This document shows positions 47,877 through 57,840 of a stretch of DNA of 64,000 nt, one piece after another. Every line of letters starts with the position of its first letter. Positions within the stretch are counted from its first letter, which is position 1. Where the stretch lies: assembly GCF_032340315.1 (NCBI RefSeq), contig NZ_CP135436.1:1571501-1635500 (forward strand). Reading direction: 5' to 3'. The position numbers and the translations under genes were made by a program. The DNA is from Streptococcus sp. DTU_2020_1001019_1_SI_AUS_MUR_006. Its GTDB lineage: Bacteria; Bacillota; Bacilli; Lactobacillales; Streptococcaceae. The notes below the pieces were generated by a model. The model made no database searches. It saw only the letters and a list, made by a program, of their open reading frames with translations, and was not told the origin of the DNA.

Positions 47877-48734
47877 ATGCTACGGCATATCAAATCTATT
47901 TTAACTATTATATTCGGAGCTGCCATTTATGCCTTCGGACTCACGTATTTTGTTGTGCCCCACCACTTATTCGAGGGTGGAGCAACAGGAATCACCTTGA
48001 TTACCTATTATCTCTTTAACATCCCTATCTCCGTGATGAACCTCATCATCAATATCCCATTATTCATTCTAGCCTGGAAAATATTTGGTGCGAAGACCCT
48101 GTACAGCAGCCTACTCGGAACCATTTCCTTATCCATTTGGTTAGCAATCTTTGAAAAGATTCCTCTCAGCTTTAATCTTGAGGGAGATCTGGTCATCGTT
48201 GCTTTAGTTGCGGGTGTTCTTTTAGGACTTGGTCTAGGTATTATCTTCAATGCTGGTGGTACCACTGGAGGGACAGATATCGTTGCTCGAATCCTGAACA
48301 AGTACACCAATATCTCCGTAGGGAAATTACTCTTTGCACTAGACTTCCTCATCTTAATGCTCATTTTAATTATCTTCCAAGACCTTCGTCTCGTTACTTA
48401 TACACTTCTATTTGACTTCATCGTTTCAAGAGTTATTGACTTGATTGGTGAAGGCGGATATGCTGGAAAAGGTTTTATGATTATCACTCAAAAGCCTATG
48501 GAAGTGGCAGATAAAATCAATGAAGAGTTAAGTCGAGGTGTCACCTTCATATCTGGACAAGGTTACTACAGTCAAAAAGATTTAAAAATTATCTACTGTA
48601 TCGTAGCAAGAAATGAAATGATTAAGATGAAAGAATTGATTCATACGATTGATCCTAAAGCCTTTATCACCATCACTGAAGCTCACGAAATTCTTGGAGA
48701 AGGCTTCACCTTTGTAAAAGAAGAAACTTCCTAA
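47877..48734 (+). CDS. YitT family membrane protein (DUF161 + DUF2179)
   Basis: A 285-residue protein with about five transmembrane helices (1-175; GGATGITLITYYLFNIP; GGTTGGTDIVARIL) and a C-terminal cytoplasmic DUF2179 domain (about 195-280). The function is unsettled. The start at 47877 follows GGGAGG with 8-nt spacing; an upstream in-frame GTG overlaps that site. It lies 62 bp after rqcH. Confidence 0.9.
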   Translation: MLRHIKSILTIIFGAAIYAFGLTYFVVPHHLFEGGATGITLITYYLFNIPISVMNLIINIPLFILAWKIFGAKTLYSSLLGTISLSIWLAIFEKIPLSFNLEGDLVIVALVAGVLLGLGLGIIFNAGGTTGGTDIVARILNKYTNISVGKLLFALDFLILMLILIIFQDLRLVTYTLLFDFIVSRVIDLIGEGGYAGKGFMIITQKPMEVADKINEELSRGVTFISGQGYYSQKDLKIIYCIVARNEMIKMKELIHTIDPKAFITITEAHEILGEGFTFVKEETS

Positions 48735-48749
48735 TACATAGACAACAAA

Positions 48750-48785
48750 AATAGTAACTTCGAATTTGAAGTTACTATTTTTTTT
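48750..48785 (+). terminator. Terminator after the YitT-family gene
   Basis: AATAGTAACTTC / GAAGTTACTATT with a 6-nt loop, followed by TTTTTT. Confidence 0.93.
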
Positions 48786-48789
48786 GATG

Positions 48790-48820
48790 ATAAAAACGGA
48801 AGAAGCAAATCTTCCGTTTT
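48790..48820 (-). terminator. Terminator after nox
   Basis: Minus strand AAAACGGAAGA / TCTTCCGTTTT, followed by TATC. Confidence 0.88.
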
Positions 48821-48828
48821 ACAAATCA

Positions 48829-50208
48829 TTATTTTTCAGCTGTAAGTGCAGCCATTGTGATGTAGTTATATGGTTTGTTGAAGTGTGGCAAGAAGAATAG
48901 GTCTGTCAAGGCCAATTTTTCAATTGTAACATGTTCTTGGATAGCCAATGAGAACATGTGAATTCCCATGCTGATTGCTGAATCACGAGATACCATTTGA
49001 GCACCAAGGATTTCACGGCTGTCTTTATCAAAGACAATCTTGATTGCTACTTCATAGTTATCATGTTTCATAAATTCTGGTTTTTGAAGATCGTTGAAGC
49101 CTGTTTCGACAGCATTGTATCCTGCAGCTTTAGCTTTTTCAAGAGTCAAGCCAGTTGAAACCATGTGAAGACCGTAGATAGAGATACCGTTTGATCCTTG
49201 AACACCAATTCCTTCAAGTTCATGTCCACAAGCATTGTAAGCACCTACGATACCAGTACGTACAGCATTTGATGCAAGAGCGATGTAGCTAGTGTCTTTA
49301 CGAGCGTTGTCATAAACAGTCGCACAGTCACCAACAGCGAATACCCCTGGAAGTGAAGTTTCTTGTTTCTTGTTAACAAGGAAGGCACCGTTGCGGAAAA
49401 GTTCAATCTTACCATCAGCAAGAGCTGTGTTAGGACGGAAACCAACTGCAAGGATAACCATATCAACGTCAAAGCTTTCTTTGTCAGTGATCAAGCGTTC
49501 AACTTTACCGTCACCTTCGATAGCTTTAACAGTTTGTCCAAGTGCCAAGCGGATGTTGTGGTCTTCCAAGTTCTTAGCCATCAATTGCGTGAAGTCTTTA
49601 TCGTAGTAACCGTTTAAGACTGTGTCTACGATATCAACAAGGACAACTTCTTTTCCAAGACGTTCGAATGCTTCAGCAAGCTCAACACCGATGTATCCAC
49701 CACCGACAACAGCGATACGTTCAAGATGTTTGCTCTTGTCAGCAAGTTTGTTGATCACTTCTTCAGCATTTTGGTACAATTTAACGAATTGTACATTTTC
49801 AAGAGTTGCTTTGAATTCGCGGTTACCCTTCACAATTTCAACACCTTCGATTGGTGGCAAGATTGGAGTTGAACCAGTCGCAAAGATCAATTTTTCGTAT
49901 GATTCTTTGTGTTCTTTTCCATCAACTTCAGCAGTTACAACTTTGTTATCATAGTCAATTGAAAGAACTGGTGAGTTCATATAAACTTTAGCACCTTTTG
50001 CTTCCAATTTTTCTTTATCTGAGTAGAAGAGACCTTCTGGACCATCGATTTGCTCACCAATCCAAAGAGCCATTCCACATCCTAGGAATGAAATGTTTGA
50101 GTTTTGGTCAAAAACAACGATTTCATTTTCACTTCCAAAATTGTCCAACATAGTGTTGATACAAGCTGTTCCAGCGTGGTTAGCACCCACGACTACGATT
50201 TTACTCAT
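48829..50208 (-). CDS. nox: H2O-forming NADH oxidase
   Basis: A 459-residue flavoprotein that reduces O2 to water with NADH, regenerating NAD+ and limiting H2O2. The N-terminal FAD dinucleotide fold is [12 protein letters not shown]; redox-active Cys44 is in FLGCGMALW; the NAD fold is [16 protein letters not shown]; the FAD motif is VFAVGDCA. A CcpA-type cre site covers its -35. It is divergent from the apbE operon. Confidence 0.96.
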   Translation of the reverse strand: MSKIVVVGANHAGTACINTMLDNFGSENEIVVFDQNSNISFLGCGMALWIGEQIDGPEGLFYSDKEKLEAKGAKVYMNSPVLSIDYDNKVVTAEVDGKEHKESYEKLIFATGSTPILPPIEGVEIVKGNREFKATLENVQFVKLYQNAEEVINKLADKSKHLERIAVVGGGYIGVELAEAFERLGKEVVLVDIVDTVLNGYYDKDFTQLMAKNLEDHNIRLALGQTVKAIEGDGKVERLITDKESFDVDMVILAVGFRPNTALADGKIELFRNGAFLVNKKQETSLPGVFAVGDCATVYDNARKDTSYIALASNAVRTGIVGAYNACGHELEGIGVQGSNGISIYGLHMVSTGLTLEKAKAAGYNAVETGFNDLQKPEFMKHDNYEVAIKIVFDKDSREILGAQMVSRDSAISMGIHMFSLAIQEHVTIEKLALTDLFFLPHFNKPYNYITMAALTAEK

Positions 50209-50246
50209 AAGATAATTCCTACCTTTAATTTTTTATTTACTTTTCT

Positions 50247-50275
50247 AGTATATCATTTTCTGTGAGCGTTTACAA
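50247..50275 (-). promoter_or_regulatory. nox promoter with overlapping cre site
   Basis: Minus strand TTGTAA (50270-50275), 17 bp spacer, TATACT (50247-50252). The sequence TGTGAGCGTTTACA (50261-50274) matches the cre consensus TGWNANCGNTNNCA at every fixed position and covers the -35, so CcpA repression is expected. Confidence 0.75.
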
Positions 50276-50408
50276 GCTTTTTACTTGTTTTCCCTTATTT
50301 TTGAAAATACTAGAAACATATATTAATTTCTTTTCAGTGTTTTCAAATTAAATTTTAAGGAAATATAGTTTTTTTGAGCATATTTCTTGACTTTTTGTAA
50401 AAAACAAT

Positions 50409-50437
50409 TTGTGAAAACGCTGACTTTATGATATTCT
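50409..50437 (+). promoter_or_regulatory. apbE operon promoter with cre-like half-site
   Basis: TTGTGA (50409-50414), 17 bp spacer, TATTCT (50432-50437). TGAAAACGCT at 50412-50421 matches one half of a cre site. Bases 50276-50408 show no gene. Confidence 0.6.
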
Positions 50438-50526
50438 ATTTATATGGAAATGAAATATAAATCTTCAGATTGCTTTCATATCTGGATTTACAACTATTTC
50501 CAATTGATTTGAAGGGAGTTGATTTT

Positions 50527-51441
50527 TTGCCTCTCAGTTCATTATCTGAACGGTTAATGGGAACTACGATTACTATTTCCTTGGTACATGAACAAGCGGA
50601 CAATCTTCTCCGTCAAGCTTTTGATTTGCTCAAGGAACTTGAATTTCGATTTAATGCGAATAGTATCGAATCGGAATTGATGGAAGTTAACTATCAGGCA
50701 GGAATTGCCCCAGTTAAGGTCCACCCTGATCTGTTTGAACTGATTTCTTTAGGATTAGAACACAGTCTAGCTCCTGGAAGTCATCTCAATATCAGCATTG
50801 GTCCCTTGGTACAAACCTGGCGTATTGGTTTTTCCGATGCAAAAGTTGCTAGTCCGGAAGAAATTTCTTCGGTTTTACCATTGATAGATCCCCGTTTTAT
50901 CAAACTTGATTCAATTGCTTCTACTGTTTTCTTAGAAAAGAAAGGAATGAAAATTGATTTAGGTTGTCTAGCGAAGGGCTATAGCGCAGATAAGGTTGCT
51001 ACTTTCTTAAAAGAAAATGGTGTCACTTCTGCTCTTATCAATCTTGGAGGAAATATCCTTACCATTGGTAATAACCAAGCCAGAAATGGACAACCTTGGC
51101 AAATTGGTATTCAAGACCCTAATCATCCACGTGGTAATCACCTGATGACCTTATCTATTACTGGAAAATCTGTTGTTACATCTGGAATTTATGAACGGCA
51201 TCTTGAAATTGATGGAAAGGATTATCATCACATTTTCGATAGTGAAACTGGCTATCCTATTGAAACGGATTTGGCTAGTTTAACGATTATATCTGACCGC
51301 TCAGTTGATGGTGAGATATGGACCACACGATTGTTTGGCCAACGTAGCGCTTCTATCATGTGGCAAATCGAAAATATCGATGGAATCGAAGCCATCCTTA
51401 TTGATAAAGATGGACATATCGCTTGTTCATCCGGTATCTAA
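50527..51441 (+). CDS. apbE: FAD:protein FMN transferase (ApbE family)
   Basis: A 304-residue enzyme that links FMN from FAD to a Ser/Thr of target proteins. It shows SERLMGTTITI, NISIGPLVQTWRIGF, GCLAKGYSADKVATFL and NLGGNI. I chose the TTG at 50527 because AAGGGAG precedes it and the product matches the family start. There is no signal peptide or lipobox, so the enzyme is cytosolic, unlike many ApbE proteins. It is followed closely by two flavoprotein genes, the second with flavinylation-type tails. Confidence 0.9.
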   Translation: MPLSSLSERLMGTTITISLVHEQADNLLRQAFDLLKELEFRFNANSIESELMEVNYQAGIAPVKVHPDLFELISLGLEHSLAPGSHLNISIGPLVQTWRIGFSDAKVASPEEISSVLPLIDPRFIKLDSIASTVFLEKKGMKIDLGCLAKGYSADKVATFLKENGVTSALINLGGNILTIGNNQARNGQPWQIGIQDPNHPRGNHLMTLSITGKSVVTSGIYERHLEIDGKDYHHIFDSETGYPIETDLASLTIISDRSVDGEIWTTRLFGQRSASIMWQIENIDGIEAILIDKDGHIACSSGI

Positions 51442-51481
51442 AGATAAATAATAAATAATGCAAAAAGAGAAAGGAAAGCTC

Positions 51482-52087
51482 ATGCTAAAACTTATTGCTA
51501 TTGTAGGAACTAACTCTAAACGTTCCACAAACCGCCAACTGCTTCAATATATGCAAAAACACTTTGCTGATAAAGCAGAAATCGAATTGGTAGAAATTAA
51601 AGACCTACCAGTCTTCAACAAACCTGCAGATAAACTTATTCCTGCAGAAGCCTTGGAAATCGCTGCAAAAATCGAAGCAGCTGATGGTGTGATTATCGGT
51701 ACTCCTGAATATGATCACTCAATTCCTGCCGTTCTTATGAGCGCTCTTGCTTGGATTTCTTATGGAGTATTTCCACTCCTTAACAAACCAGTGATGATCA
51801 CAGGCGCTTCATACGGTACACTCGGTTCTTCACGTGCTCAATTGCAACTCCGTCAAATCTTGAATGCACCAGAAATCAAAGCAAATGTTCTCCCAGATGA
51901 GTTCTTGCTCTCTCATTCTCTTCAATCATTCGATAAGAATGGTGACTTGGTAGATCTTGATGTAATCAAGAAATTAGATGCCATCTTTGATGACTTCCGT
52001 ATCTTTGTTAAAGTGACTGAAAAATTGCGTAACGCACAAGAACTTCTTCGTAAAGATGCAGAAGAATTTGACTGGGAAAATTTGTAA
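51482..52087 (+). CDS. NADPH-dependent FMN reductase family protein
   Basis: A 201-residue flavodoxin-fold oxidoreductase (LIAIVGTNSKRSTNRQLLQY; GTPEYDHSIPAVLMSALAW; ITGASYGTLGSSRAQLQLR). It starts at 51482 after AAAGGAAAG. It resembles the N-terminal domain of the next gene's product along its length, which points to duplication. It probably reduces flavin or quinone substrates with NAD(P)H. The neighbours suggest a shared electron-transfer role with ApbE. Confidence 0.88.
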   Translation: MLKLIAIVGTNSKRSTNRQLLQYMQKHFADKAEIELVEIKDLPVFNKPADKLIPAEALEIAAKIEAADGVIIGTPEYDHSIPAVLMSALAWISYGVFPLLNKPVMITGASYGTLGSSRAQLQLRQILNAPEIKANVLPDEFLLSHSLQSFDKNGDLVDLDVIKKLDAIFDDFRIFVKVTEKLRNAQELLRKDAEEFDWENL

Positions 52088-52104
52088 GATAGGAGATTGA
52101 AAGA

Positions 52105-53340
52105 ATGAAATTTGTTGGACTTGTTGGATCAAACTACGACCAATCATATAACCGCAAACTCTTGGAATTCATCCGTCGTAACTTCAAACTGAAATTTGAA
52201 TTAGAAGTTCTTGAAATCGATGAAGTTCCAATGTTTAACCAAGACGAAAAATGGGACGAAAGCTTCCAATTACGCCTTCTTTACAATAAAATTACTCGTG
52301 CTGATGGTGTGATTATTGCTACTCCTGAGCACAACCATACAATTTCTGCTTCACTCAAGTCAGTTCTTGAATGGCTTTCATATGAAGTACATCCATTCGA
52401 AAACAAACCAGTGATGATCGTGGGTGCTTCTTACTACGACCAAGGAACTTCTCGTGCTCAAGTTCACCTTCGTAAAATCCTTGACGCACCAGGGGTGAAT
52501 GCCTACACATTACCAGGTAATGAATTCCTTCTTGGAAAAGCTAAAGAAGCTTTTGATGCTAACGGAAATATTATCAACGAAGGAACTGTTAAATTCCTTG
52601 AAACTTGTTTAGATAACTTTGTCAAATACGTAGGAGTCGTTTCTAAATTGAAAAAACCAAAACCAATTGAACCAGAAGACTTGGATTGTGGAAAACCAAT
52701 CGCTACAACTATTACAGAAGTTGACCCTGATGATCCAAACTGGGTAGAAAAAGTCGCTGAAATCACAGGAGCTGTATCTGGTGATACATACGTTAAACTT
52801 GACCATGGTATCCTTACAGTTAACCAAATCGATATGTTCTTGAAAGCTATGCCTTTTGAGTTGACATACGCTGACGATAACAACCAATTCCTCTACTACA
52901 ACAATGCTCACCAAGATCCTGATACAATGTTTGCAAAACGTGTACCATCTCAATCTGGTAGCCGTATGTCAACAGTTCACGGTTCACTTCCACCAGCACG
53001 TATGAAAAATGTTGAGTGGGTTATCGGAACTCTTAGAAACGGTAACCAAGAATACGTTCGTACAATTGTTCCAGGTTCACCTGCTGGTGTTATCAACACT
53101 CACAACTACCAAGCTATGTACTATCCTGACGGATCATATGCTGGTATCAATGAAATTGTATTTAACTTCCAACCGTGGCTTGACTGGTACTTGAAAGAAA
53201 CTGGTCAACGCTTGGTAGGAGGAAGCGGTCCTTTTGCTCCTGCTGGAGGCCACGGTGACGCAGATGCTACTTCTGGTGCTTCTGACTCAGCTGACGGAGG
53301 CCATGGAGATGCGGATGCTACTTCCGGGGCAAGTAACTAA
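52105..53340 (+). CDS. Flavodoxin-fold reductase with PAS-like domain and tandem ApbE flavinylation motifs
   Basis: A 411-residue protein in three parts. An NADPH-dependent FMN reductase domain (about 1-180, FVGLVGSNYDQSYNRKLLEF) is followed by a PAS/DUF438-type domain (about 235-365, with MPFELTYADDNNQFLYYNNA and the HGSLPPARMKNVEWVIGTL region). The Gly/Asp-rich tail carries DATSGAS twice (387-393, 404-410). DxxSGA(T/S) is the motif ApbE enzymes flavinylate, and apbE is two genes upstream, so two covalent FMNs are predicted. No signal peptide, so the system is cytosolic. Confidence 0.85.
   Translation: MKFVGLVGSNYDQSYNRKLLEFIRRNFKLKFELEVLEIDEVPMFNQDEKWDESFQLRLLYNKITRADGVIIATPEHNHTISASLKSVLEWLSYEVHPFENKPVMIVGASYYDQGTSRAQVHLRKILDAPGVNAYTLPGNEFLLGKAKEAFDANGNIINEGTVKFLETCLDNFVKYVGVVSKLKKPKPIEPEDLDCGKPIATTITEVDPDDPNWVEKVAEITGAVSGDTYVKLDHGILTVNQIDMFLKAMPFELTYADDNNQFLYYNNAHQDPDTMFAKRVPSQSGSRMSTVHGSLPPARMKNVEWVIGTLRNGNQEYVRTIVPGSPAGVINTHNYQAMYYPDGSYAGINEIVFNFQPWLDWYLKETGQRLVGGSGPFAPAGGHGDADATSGASDSADGGHGDADATSGASN
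53247..53337 (+). repeat. Duplicated 51-bp segment encoding flavinylation motifs
   Basis: Two units encoding GGHGDADATSGAS, the first followed by DSAD, lie at the 3' end of the gene. Synonymous differences between the copies (for example GGTGCT against GGGGCA) suggest the duplication is not very recent. Confidence 0.85.
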
Positions 53341-53350
53341 TAACTAACAA

Positions 53351-53380
53351 AAAAGGAACCATTTTGGGTTCCTTTTTTAT
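53351..53380 (+). terminator. Terminator after the apbE operon
   Basis: AAAAGGAACC / GGTTCCTTTT with a short loop and T-run. Confidence 0.92.
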
Positions 53381-53389
53381 AATAGAAAT

Positions 53390-53415
53390 CTCGGTTCGCA
53401 CACATACAAACCGAG
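53390..53415 (-). terminator. Terminator after the DUF896 gene
   Basis: Minus strand CTCGGTT / AACCGAG with a 12-nt loop, followed by ATTTCTATT. Confidence 0.7.
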
Positions 53416-53432
53416 AATTTATTTTATTTAGC

Positions 53433-53690
53433 TTATGAATTTGGATCATCCAAACTTCGTCCGTGCAAACCCTTTTCACGTTGTACCTGACGAAGTTTTT
53501 CAGGAGTCACATCATTTCCATCTTCATCTACGATTTTGATCCCTTCAATGTGATGACGAACTGAACGACGATAGCCTTCGATATATTCCTCACGAAGTTT
53601 AGCTTGTTCTACTTTTTCTTCTGCAGTCAAGCCTTCAGTTTTTTTCTTTTTCGCAAGCTCATTAATACGAGCGATTTTTTCTGGTGTCAT
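53433..53690 (-). CDS. DUF896 family protein
   Basis: An 85-residue YnzC-like protein: a two-helix hairpin ([20 protein letters not shown] and [20 protein letters not shown]) then a short tail ending [12 protein letters not shown]. The function is not established; some members are linked to the SOS response in Bacillus. It is 29 bp after glyS in the same direction. Confidence 0.92.
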   Translation of the reverse strand: MTPEKIARINELAKKKKTEGLTAEEKVEQAKLREEYIEGYRRSVRHHIEGIKIVDEDGNDVTPEKLRQVQREKGLHGRSLDDPNS

Positions 53691-53719
53691 ATTTGAACCT
53701 CCAATCTACTTTTTAATTT

Positions 53720-55756
53720 CTATTTTGTATTAAGAAGATTAAAAGCAACGACAGTTTTTGCTTTATTCACAAGTTCAGTTAGAATAGCTAGGCGATTATT
53801 CTTAACATCAACATCCTCTGCCATAACCATTGTATTGTCAAAGAATGCATCAATAACAGGACTAAGAGCAAATAGTTGCGTTAATTTATCGTTAGCTGAA
53901 CCTTTCAATTCAAGATTTTCGACTGCTTGAGCTAGTTCTTTTTCTTGTTCATTTTCAAAGAGACTAGTATCAACTTTGACTGAACCTTCTGCTTTTTCCG
54001 CTAGGTTAAAGGCACGAGATAAGGATTCAACAGCTGGTTTGTAGTCACTATTTAGAGATGCTTCTTTCAGTGCTTCTGCTGCTTCAATCATATCTGCAAC
54101 AACAAAGTTTGAGCTTGCTAGAACAGCTTCCTTAATATCTTTTGCAGTAGACCCCATCATCTTATCAACACGAGCTTTGATGAAGTTAAGCACTTCTTCT
54201 TGATTATCGTAAGTTAGACTTTCAAATGATAGGGAATACAGGCTAGCAATCAATTCGTCCATTGGAATATTCCAGCCAAAGTCTTCCAAGATACGGACAA
54301 TCCCTTGTGTTGCTCGACGAAGAGCATAAGGGTCATTTGAACCAGATGGAATCAAGCCAACAGAGAAGAAGGACAAGAGAGTATCCAATTTATCAGCTAG
54401 TGCAAGGATAGCTCCGACTTTAGACTCAGGAAGAGCACCATCTGCAGAATCTGGAAGGTAGTGTTCACGAATAGCTTGTGCTACTGCTGCATTCTCACCA
54501 GCGAGAAGGGCATATTTCTCACCCATGATCCCTTGAAGCTCATCAAATTCACCAACCATACCAGTCAAGAGGTCAAACTTATAAATGGCTGCAGCACGAG
54601 CAAGGTCAACAGTTTCATCTACCGATAAGCCTGCTTTTTCTGCCAAAAGGATAGCAATTTGCCCGGTACGAATCATGTGTTCACGTAATGAACCAATCTT
54701 TTCATGGAAGGTTACGTGTGATAATTTAGCTACAAGATCTTCAATCTTCAATTTTTGGTCTTCACGCCAGAAAAATTCACCATCTTCAAGGCGCGCCACC
54801 AAGACTTTCTCATTTCCTCGGATGACATTATCCAAATACTCTGCATTTCCGTTACGAACAGAAATAAAGTTTGGTTTTAGATTTCCATCAAGGTCACGTA
54901 CTACAAAGTAACGTTGATGAGTTTCCATTGAAGTGACCAAGACTTCTTCTGGAACCTCTAGGTACTTAGGATCAAAATTCCCCATGAAGGCAGTTGGATA
55001 TTCAACCAAATTCAGAACTTCATTCAAGAGTCCTTCATCAATTTGTACCTGAACACCTTCTGCAGCTTCAATAGCCTTAATTTGCTCACGAATCATATTT
55101 TCGCGTTCAGTGCTATCTGCAATAACATAAACTTTGCGCAGGTCTTCTTCATAGCTGTCAGCATGCTGAATTTCTACTTCGTGACCAAGGAAACGATGTC
55201 CACGGCTAACTCTTCCTGAATGAATATCTAAGAAATCCATATCGAGTGCCACATCATCCAAAAGAACTGTCAACGTATGGACTGGACGGATATATTCAAA
55301 GGTATTGTTTGCCCAGTGCATACTTACTGGGAAGCTTAAGCTAGCCAATACTTCTGGAATTCCAGTCAAAACTTCCTCAGCTGGTTTTCCAGCTTCATGC
55401 TTAGTTACGTAGACATATTCTTCACCTTTGATTTCACGGAATTCGATATCATCTACCGTCAAGCCTTTACCACGGACAAACCCTTGCGCTGCTTTAGAAA
55501 AGTTTCCTTCTGCATCCAAAGCAATTTTTTTAGAAGGTCCTTTAAAATCTTCAGTCAAATCCGTTTGTTGGTCTGCCAAGCCAAGTACGCGAACAGCCAA
55601 ACGACGTGGAGTTGAAAAAGTTTGAATTCCTTCGTATGAAAGGCGGTTATTATCCAAGAAGGCTGCCATTTTTTCACCTAGTTGTTTTTCACTTGGTGTG
55701 ACAACGTAGGCTGGTAACTCTTCGAGTCCTAGTTCTACTAATAAATTTTTTGCCAT
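53720..55756 (-). CDS. glyS: Glycyl-tRNA synthetase beta subunit
   Basis: A 678-residue subunit of the alpha2beta2 glycyl-tRNA synthetase ([19 protein letters not shown] at the start; HD-like and anticodon-binding regions toward the C-terminus). The start at 55756 follows AAAGGAAAAAA. It is separated from glyQ by 286 bp containing a large fold-back structure. Expression should follow the glycine T-box in front of glyQ. Confidence 0.96.
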   Translation of the reverse strand: MAKNLLVELGLEELPAYVVTPSEKQLGEKMAAFLDNNRLSYEGIQTFSTPRRLAVRVLGLADQQTDLTEDFKGPSKKIALDAEGNFSKAAQGFVRGKGLTVDDIEFREIKGEEYVYVTKHEAGKPAEEVLTGIPEVLASLSFPVSMHWANNTFEYIRPVHTLTVLLDDVALDMDFLDIHSGRVSRGHRFLGHEVEIQHADSYEEDLRKVYVIADSTERENMIREQIKAIEAAEGVQVQIDEGLLNEVLNLVEYPTAFMGNFDPKYLEVPEEVLVTSMETHQRYFVVRDLDGNLKPNFISVRNGNAEYLDNVIRGNEKVLVARLEDGEFFWREDQKLKIEDLVAKLSHVTFHEKIGSLREHMIRTGQIAILLAEKAGLSVDETVDLARAAAIYKFDLLTGMVGEFDELQGIMGEKYALLAGENAAVAQAIREHYLPDSADGALPESKVGAILALADKLDTLLSFFSVGLIPSGSNDPYALRRATQGIVRILEDFGWNIPMDELIASLYSLSFESLTYDNQEEVLNFIKARVDKMMGSTAKDIKEAVLASSNFVVADMIEAAEALKEASLNSDYKPAVESLSRAFNLAEKAEGSVKVDTSLFENEQEKELAQAVENLELKGSANDKLTQLFALSPVIDAFFDNTMVMAEDVDVKNNRLAILTELVNKAKTVVAFNLLNTK

Positions 55757-55786
55757 GTTTTTTCCTTTACAAAATTTCTTCTTTTT

Positions 55787-55959
55787 GATAGGCACCTTAG
55801 GTACTGGGGACGTTGCTAACTAACTTTGTGAGTCTGTGGAGAAATCTTCTGTCTTCTTGACAAAGATTTCCCCACAGTCTCATCAAAGTGGATTTAGGCA
55901 ACTGATTTTTGAACCTAAAGTTTCAAAAATCCCCAGATATCAGTACGGCGGTGCCTATC
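55787..55959. repeat. Fold-back (three-way junction) element between glyQ and glyS
   Basis: Outer 10-bp perfect inverted repeats are GATAGGCACC and GGTGCCTATC. Inside, GTTGC...CTTTGTGAG...CTGTGGAGAAATCTT pairs with AAGATTTCCCCACAG...CTCATCAAAG...GGCAAC as one long arm, and GATTTTTGAA pairs with TTCAAAAATC as a second arm. I see no open reading frame. More small hairpins follow to 56040 (CAAGTC/GACTTG). It could be a MITE-like repeat or a structured intercistronic RNA. Confidence 0.7.
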
Positions 55960-56042
55960 CCTTTAGCAAGTCTTCGACTTGTCTCTGAGTGCCATACGGG
56001 CTCACTTTGTTCGCCCTTCTTCTATTCTTGTAACTCTTTTTA

Positions 56043-56957
56043 TTATTCCTCTTCTGCTAGGAGTTGAGCGCGTGTAGCTTCGTCAAGAAGTGGGTAACCA
56101 AGTTTCTTGCGTTCAGCTACGAATGTCTTAGCTACGACACGGGCTAAGTTACGAATACGAGCGATATAACCAGCACGTTCTGTTACGGATACTGCTCCAC
56201 GAGCATCAAGCAAGTTGAAAGTGTGTGAACATTTCAAAACGTAGTCATAGGCAGGGTGTACAAGTCCCAATTCCAAAGCACGTTCTGCTTCTTTTTCGAA
56301 TTTCTCAAAGTTTTCAAGAAGCATATCTTGATCAGAAACTTCAAAGCTGTATTTTGAGTGTTCGTATTCTGGTTGAAGGAAGATTTCACCGTATTTAACA
56401 CCAGGAGCCCACTCGATATCGTAAACTGAGTCTACTTCCTGAATATAAGAAGCTAAACGCTCTAAACCATAAGTAACTTCAGCTGTAACAGGACCAGTTG
56501 CCAAGCCACCGACTTGTTGGAAGTAAGTGAACTGAGTGATTTCCATACCGTCAAGCCAAACTTCCCAACCAAGACCTGCTGAACCAGTTGATGGGTTTTC
56601 CCAGTTATCTTCAACGAAACGAATATCGTGTTCCAATGGATTGATTCCCAATTTTTCCAATGACTCAAGGTAGAGCTCTTGGATGTTTGAAGGTGATGGT
56701 TTCATGACCACTTGGAATTGATGGTGTTGGTAGAGACGGTTTGGATTTTCCCCGTAACGACCATCTGCTGGACGACGAGAAGGCTCTACATAAGCCGCAT
56801 TCCATGGCTCAGGACCAATAGCACGAAGGAAAGTGTAAGGACTCATAGTTCCCGCACCTTTTTCATTATCATAAGCCTGCATGAGCATACAACCCTGGTC
56901 ATTCCAGTATTGTTGCAAAGTAAGGATAATTTCCTGGAAAGTCAATTTTTTGGACAT
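56043..56957 (-). CDS. glyQ: Glycyl-tRNA synthetase alpha subunit
   Basis: A 304-residue catalytic class II synthetase subunit ([60 protein letters not shown]). It charges tRNA-Gly together with GlyS. It lies behind a T-box leader and its own promoter. Confidence 0.97.
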   Translation of the reverse strand: MSKKLTFQEIILTLQQYWNDQGCMLMQAYDNEKGAGTMSPYTFLRAIGPEPWNAAYVEPSRRPADGRYGENPNRLYQHHQFQVVMKPSPSNIQELYLESLEKLGINPLEHDIRFVEDNWENPSTGSAGLGWEVWLDGMEITQFTYFQQVGGLATGPVTAEVTYGLERLASYIQEVDSVYDIEWAPGVKYGEIFLQPEYEHSKYSFEVSDQDMLLENFEKFEKEAERALELGLVHPAYDYVLKCSHTFNLLDARGAVSVTERAGYIARIRNLARVVAKTFVAERKKLGYPLLDEATRAQLLAEEE

Positions 56958-56997
56958 ATTTTACTCCTTTATTATAATTTCTTGCGACCTAGAATAC

Positions 56998-57180
56998 AAA
57001 AAGAACCGTGTCTTTGCTCCTAAGTCAAGTGACCTAGGGGCGTCAGAAACGCGGTTCCACCCTAATTTATTACTTCATTATTTTTCTAAATTTACCAAAA
57101 GCGCCACACTCATCTCTCAATCACCTGACTCTCACTACCACAGGCTCGCTTGGGATTTACTGATAAGATATTCTTTCTTG
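56998..57180 (-). promoter_or_regulatory. Glycine T-box riboswitch
   Basis: Minus-strand leader with the T-box core AGGGTGGAACCGCG (57050-57063) and a long terminator stem, AACCGCGTTTCTGACGCC...TCA with TGACTTAGGAGC...CGGTT (57004-57056), followed by CTTTTT. GGC at 57103-57105, in GAGTGTGGCGC, fits a glycine specifier. Uncharged tRNA-Gly would favour read-through into glyQS. Confidence 0.93.
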
Positions 57181-57186
57181 TTGTCT

Positions 57187-57195
57187 ATTATAACA
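57187..57195 (-). promoter_or_regulatory. Promoter of the glyQS leader
   Basis: Extended -10 TGTTATAAT (TATAAT at 57187-57192), with TTTACT 17 bp upstream as a weak -35. Confidence 0.7.
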
Positions 57196-57260
57196 AAAAG
57201 GAATTGAAAAGTAAAATTATTTTATCATCACTCTTGTATTTTTCTCAGTATTAATTCTTA

Positions 57261-57789
57261 CTAATCTTTCCAATTCTTTAGAATATTATCAATCGCATTC
57301 ACCGATCGTATTCCTGAAACTAAAAGTACAAACTTCAATGACACATTTTTATAAGAAGGGCTGATAAAAAATACAAGATAATTGCTTTTAGACGATATGA
57401 TCTTCTACTTTCTAGAAGCATTTCTAAATACTTCTTCCTTATTGAAAAACGATGATTAAATTGGTAAAAGAGGTAGCTAAGGAATTGATGTCTAAAAAGT
57501 CAAATCCACTAATATACTGGATTGCATAAAAGAGCAGTAAAATATCGATTTTTTCAGTATTTCCAGTACAGAGGGAAATATTTCTCTTTCTTGCGACTGA
57601 AAAATTACTTACAGAATAGACAACAATCGGAAATTTATCTTTTGCTATCGTTTTTTTCAATAACAAAATTTCTTCATCCCTTGTATGCATATGATAAGCT
57701 CCATTTTCTTGAACGATTTTAATTCTATTCATCCAGTTTTCTTCATATACCGATTTTGACTGAAGGGCCAGTCTTAATGATTTCTGCAA
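57261..57789 (-). pseudogene. Degraded gene remnant, function unknown
   Basis: A minus-strand 116-codon frame (57439-57789, with YSVSNFSVARKRNISL) ends at a stop. Further downstream another frame is open for a protein-like stretch, FISPSYKNVSLKFVLLVSGI to NWKD, ending at 57261-57263. Between them a third frame reads YRLKAIILYFLSALLIKMC, a membrane-type segment. This pattern suggests a larger, possibly membrane-associated gene broken by frameshifts. I cannot name it. Confidence 0.45.
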
Positions 57790-57840
57790 AAAGTTTTTAA
57801 CTTAGAGTTTTTCTAGTTTAAACATTTATCATTAGCAAAA

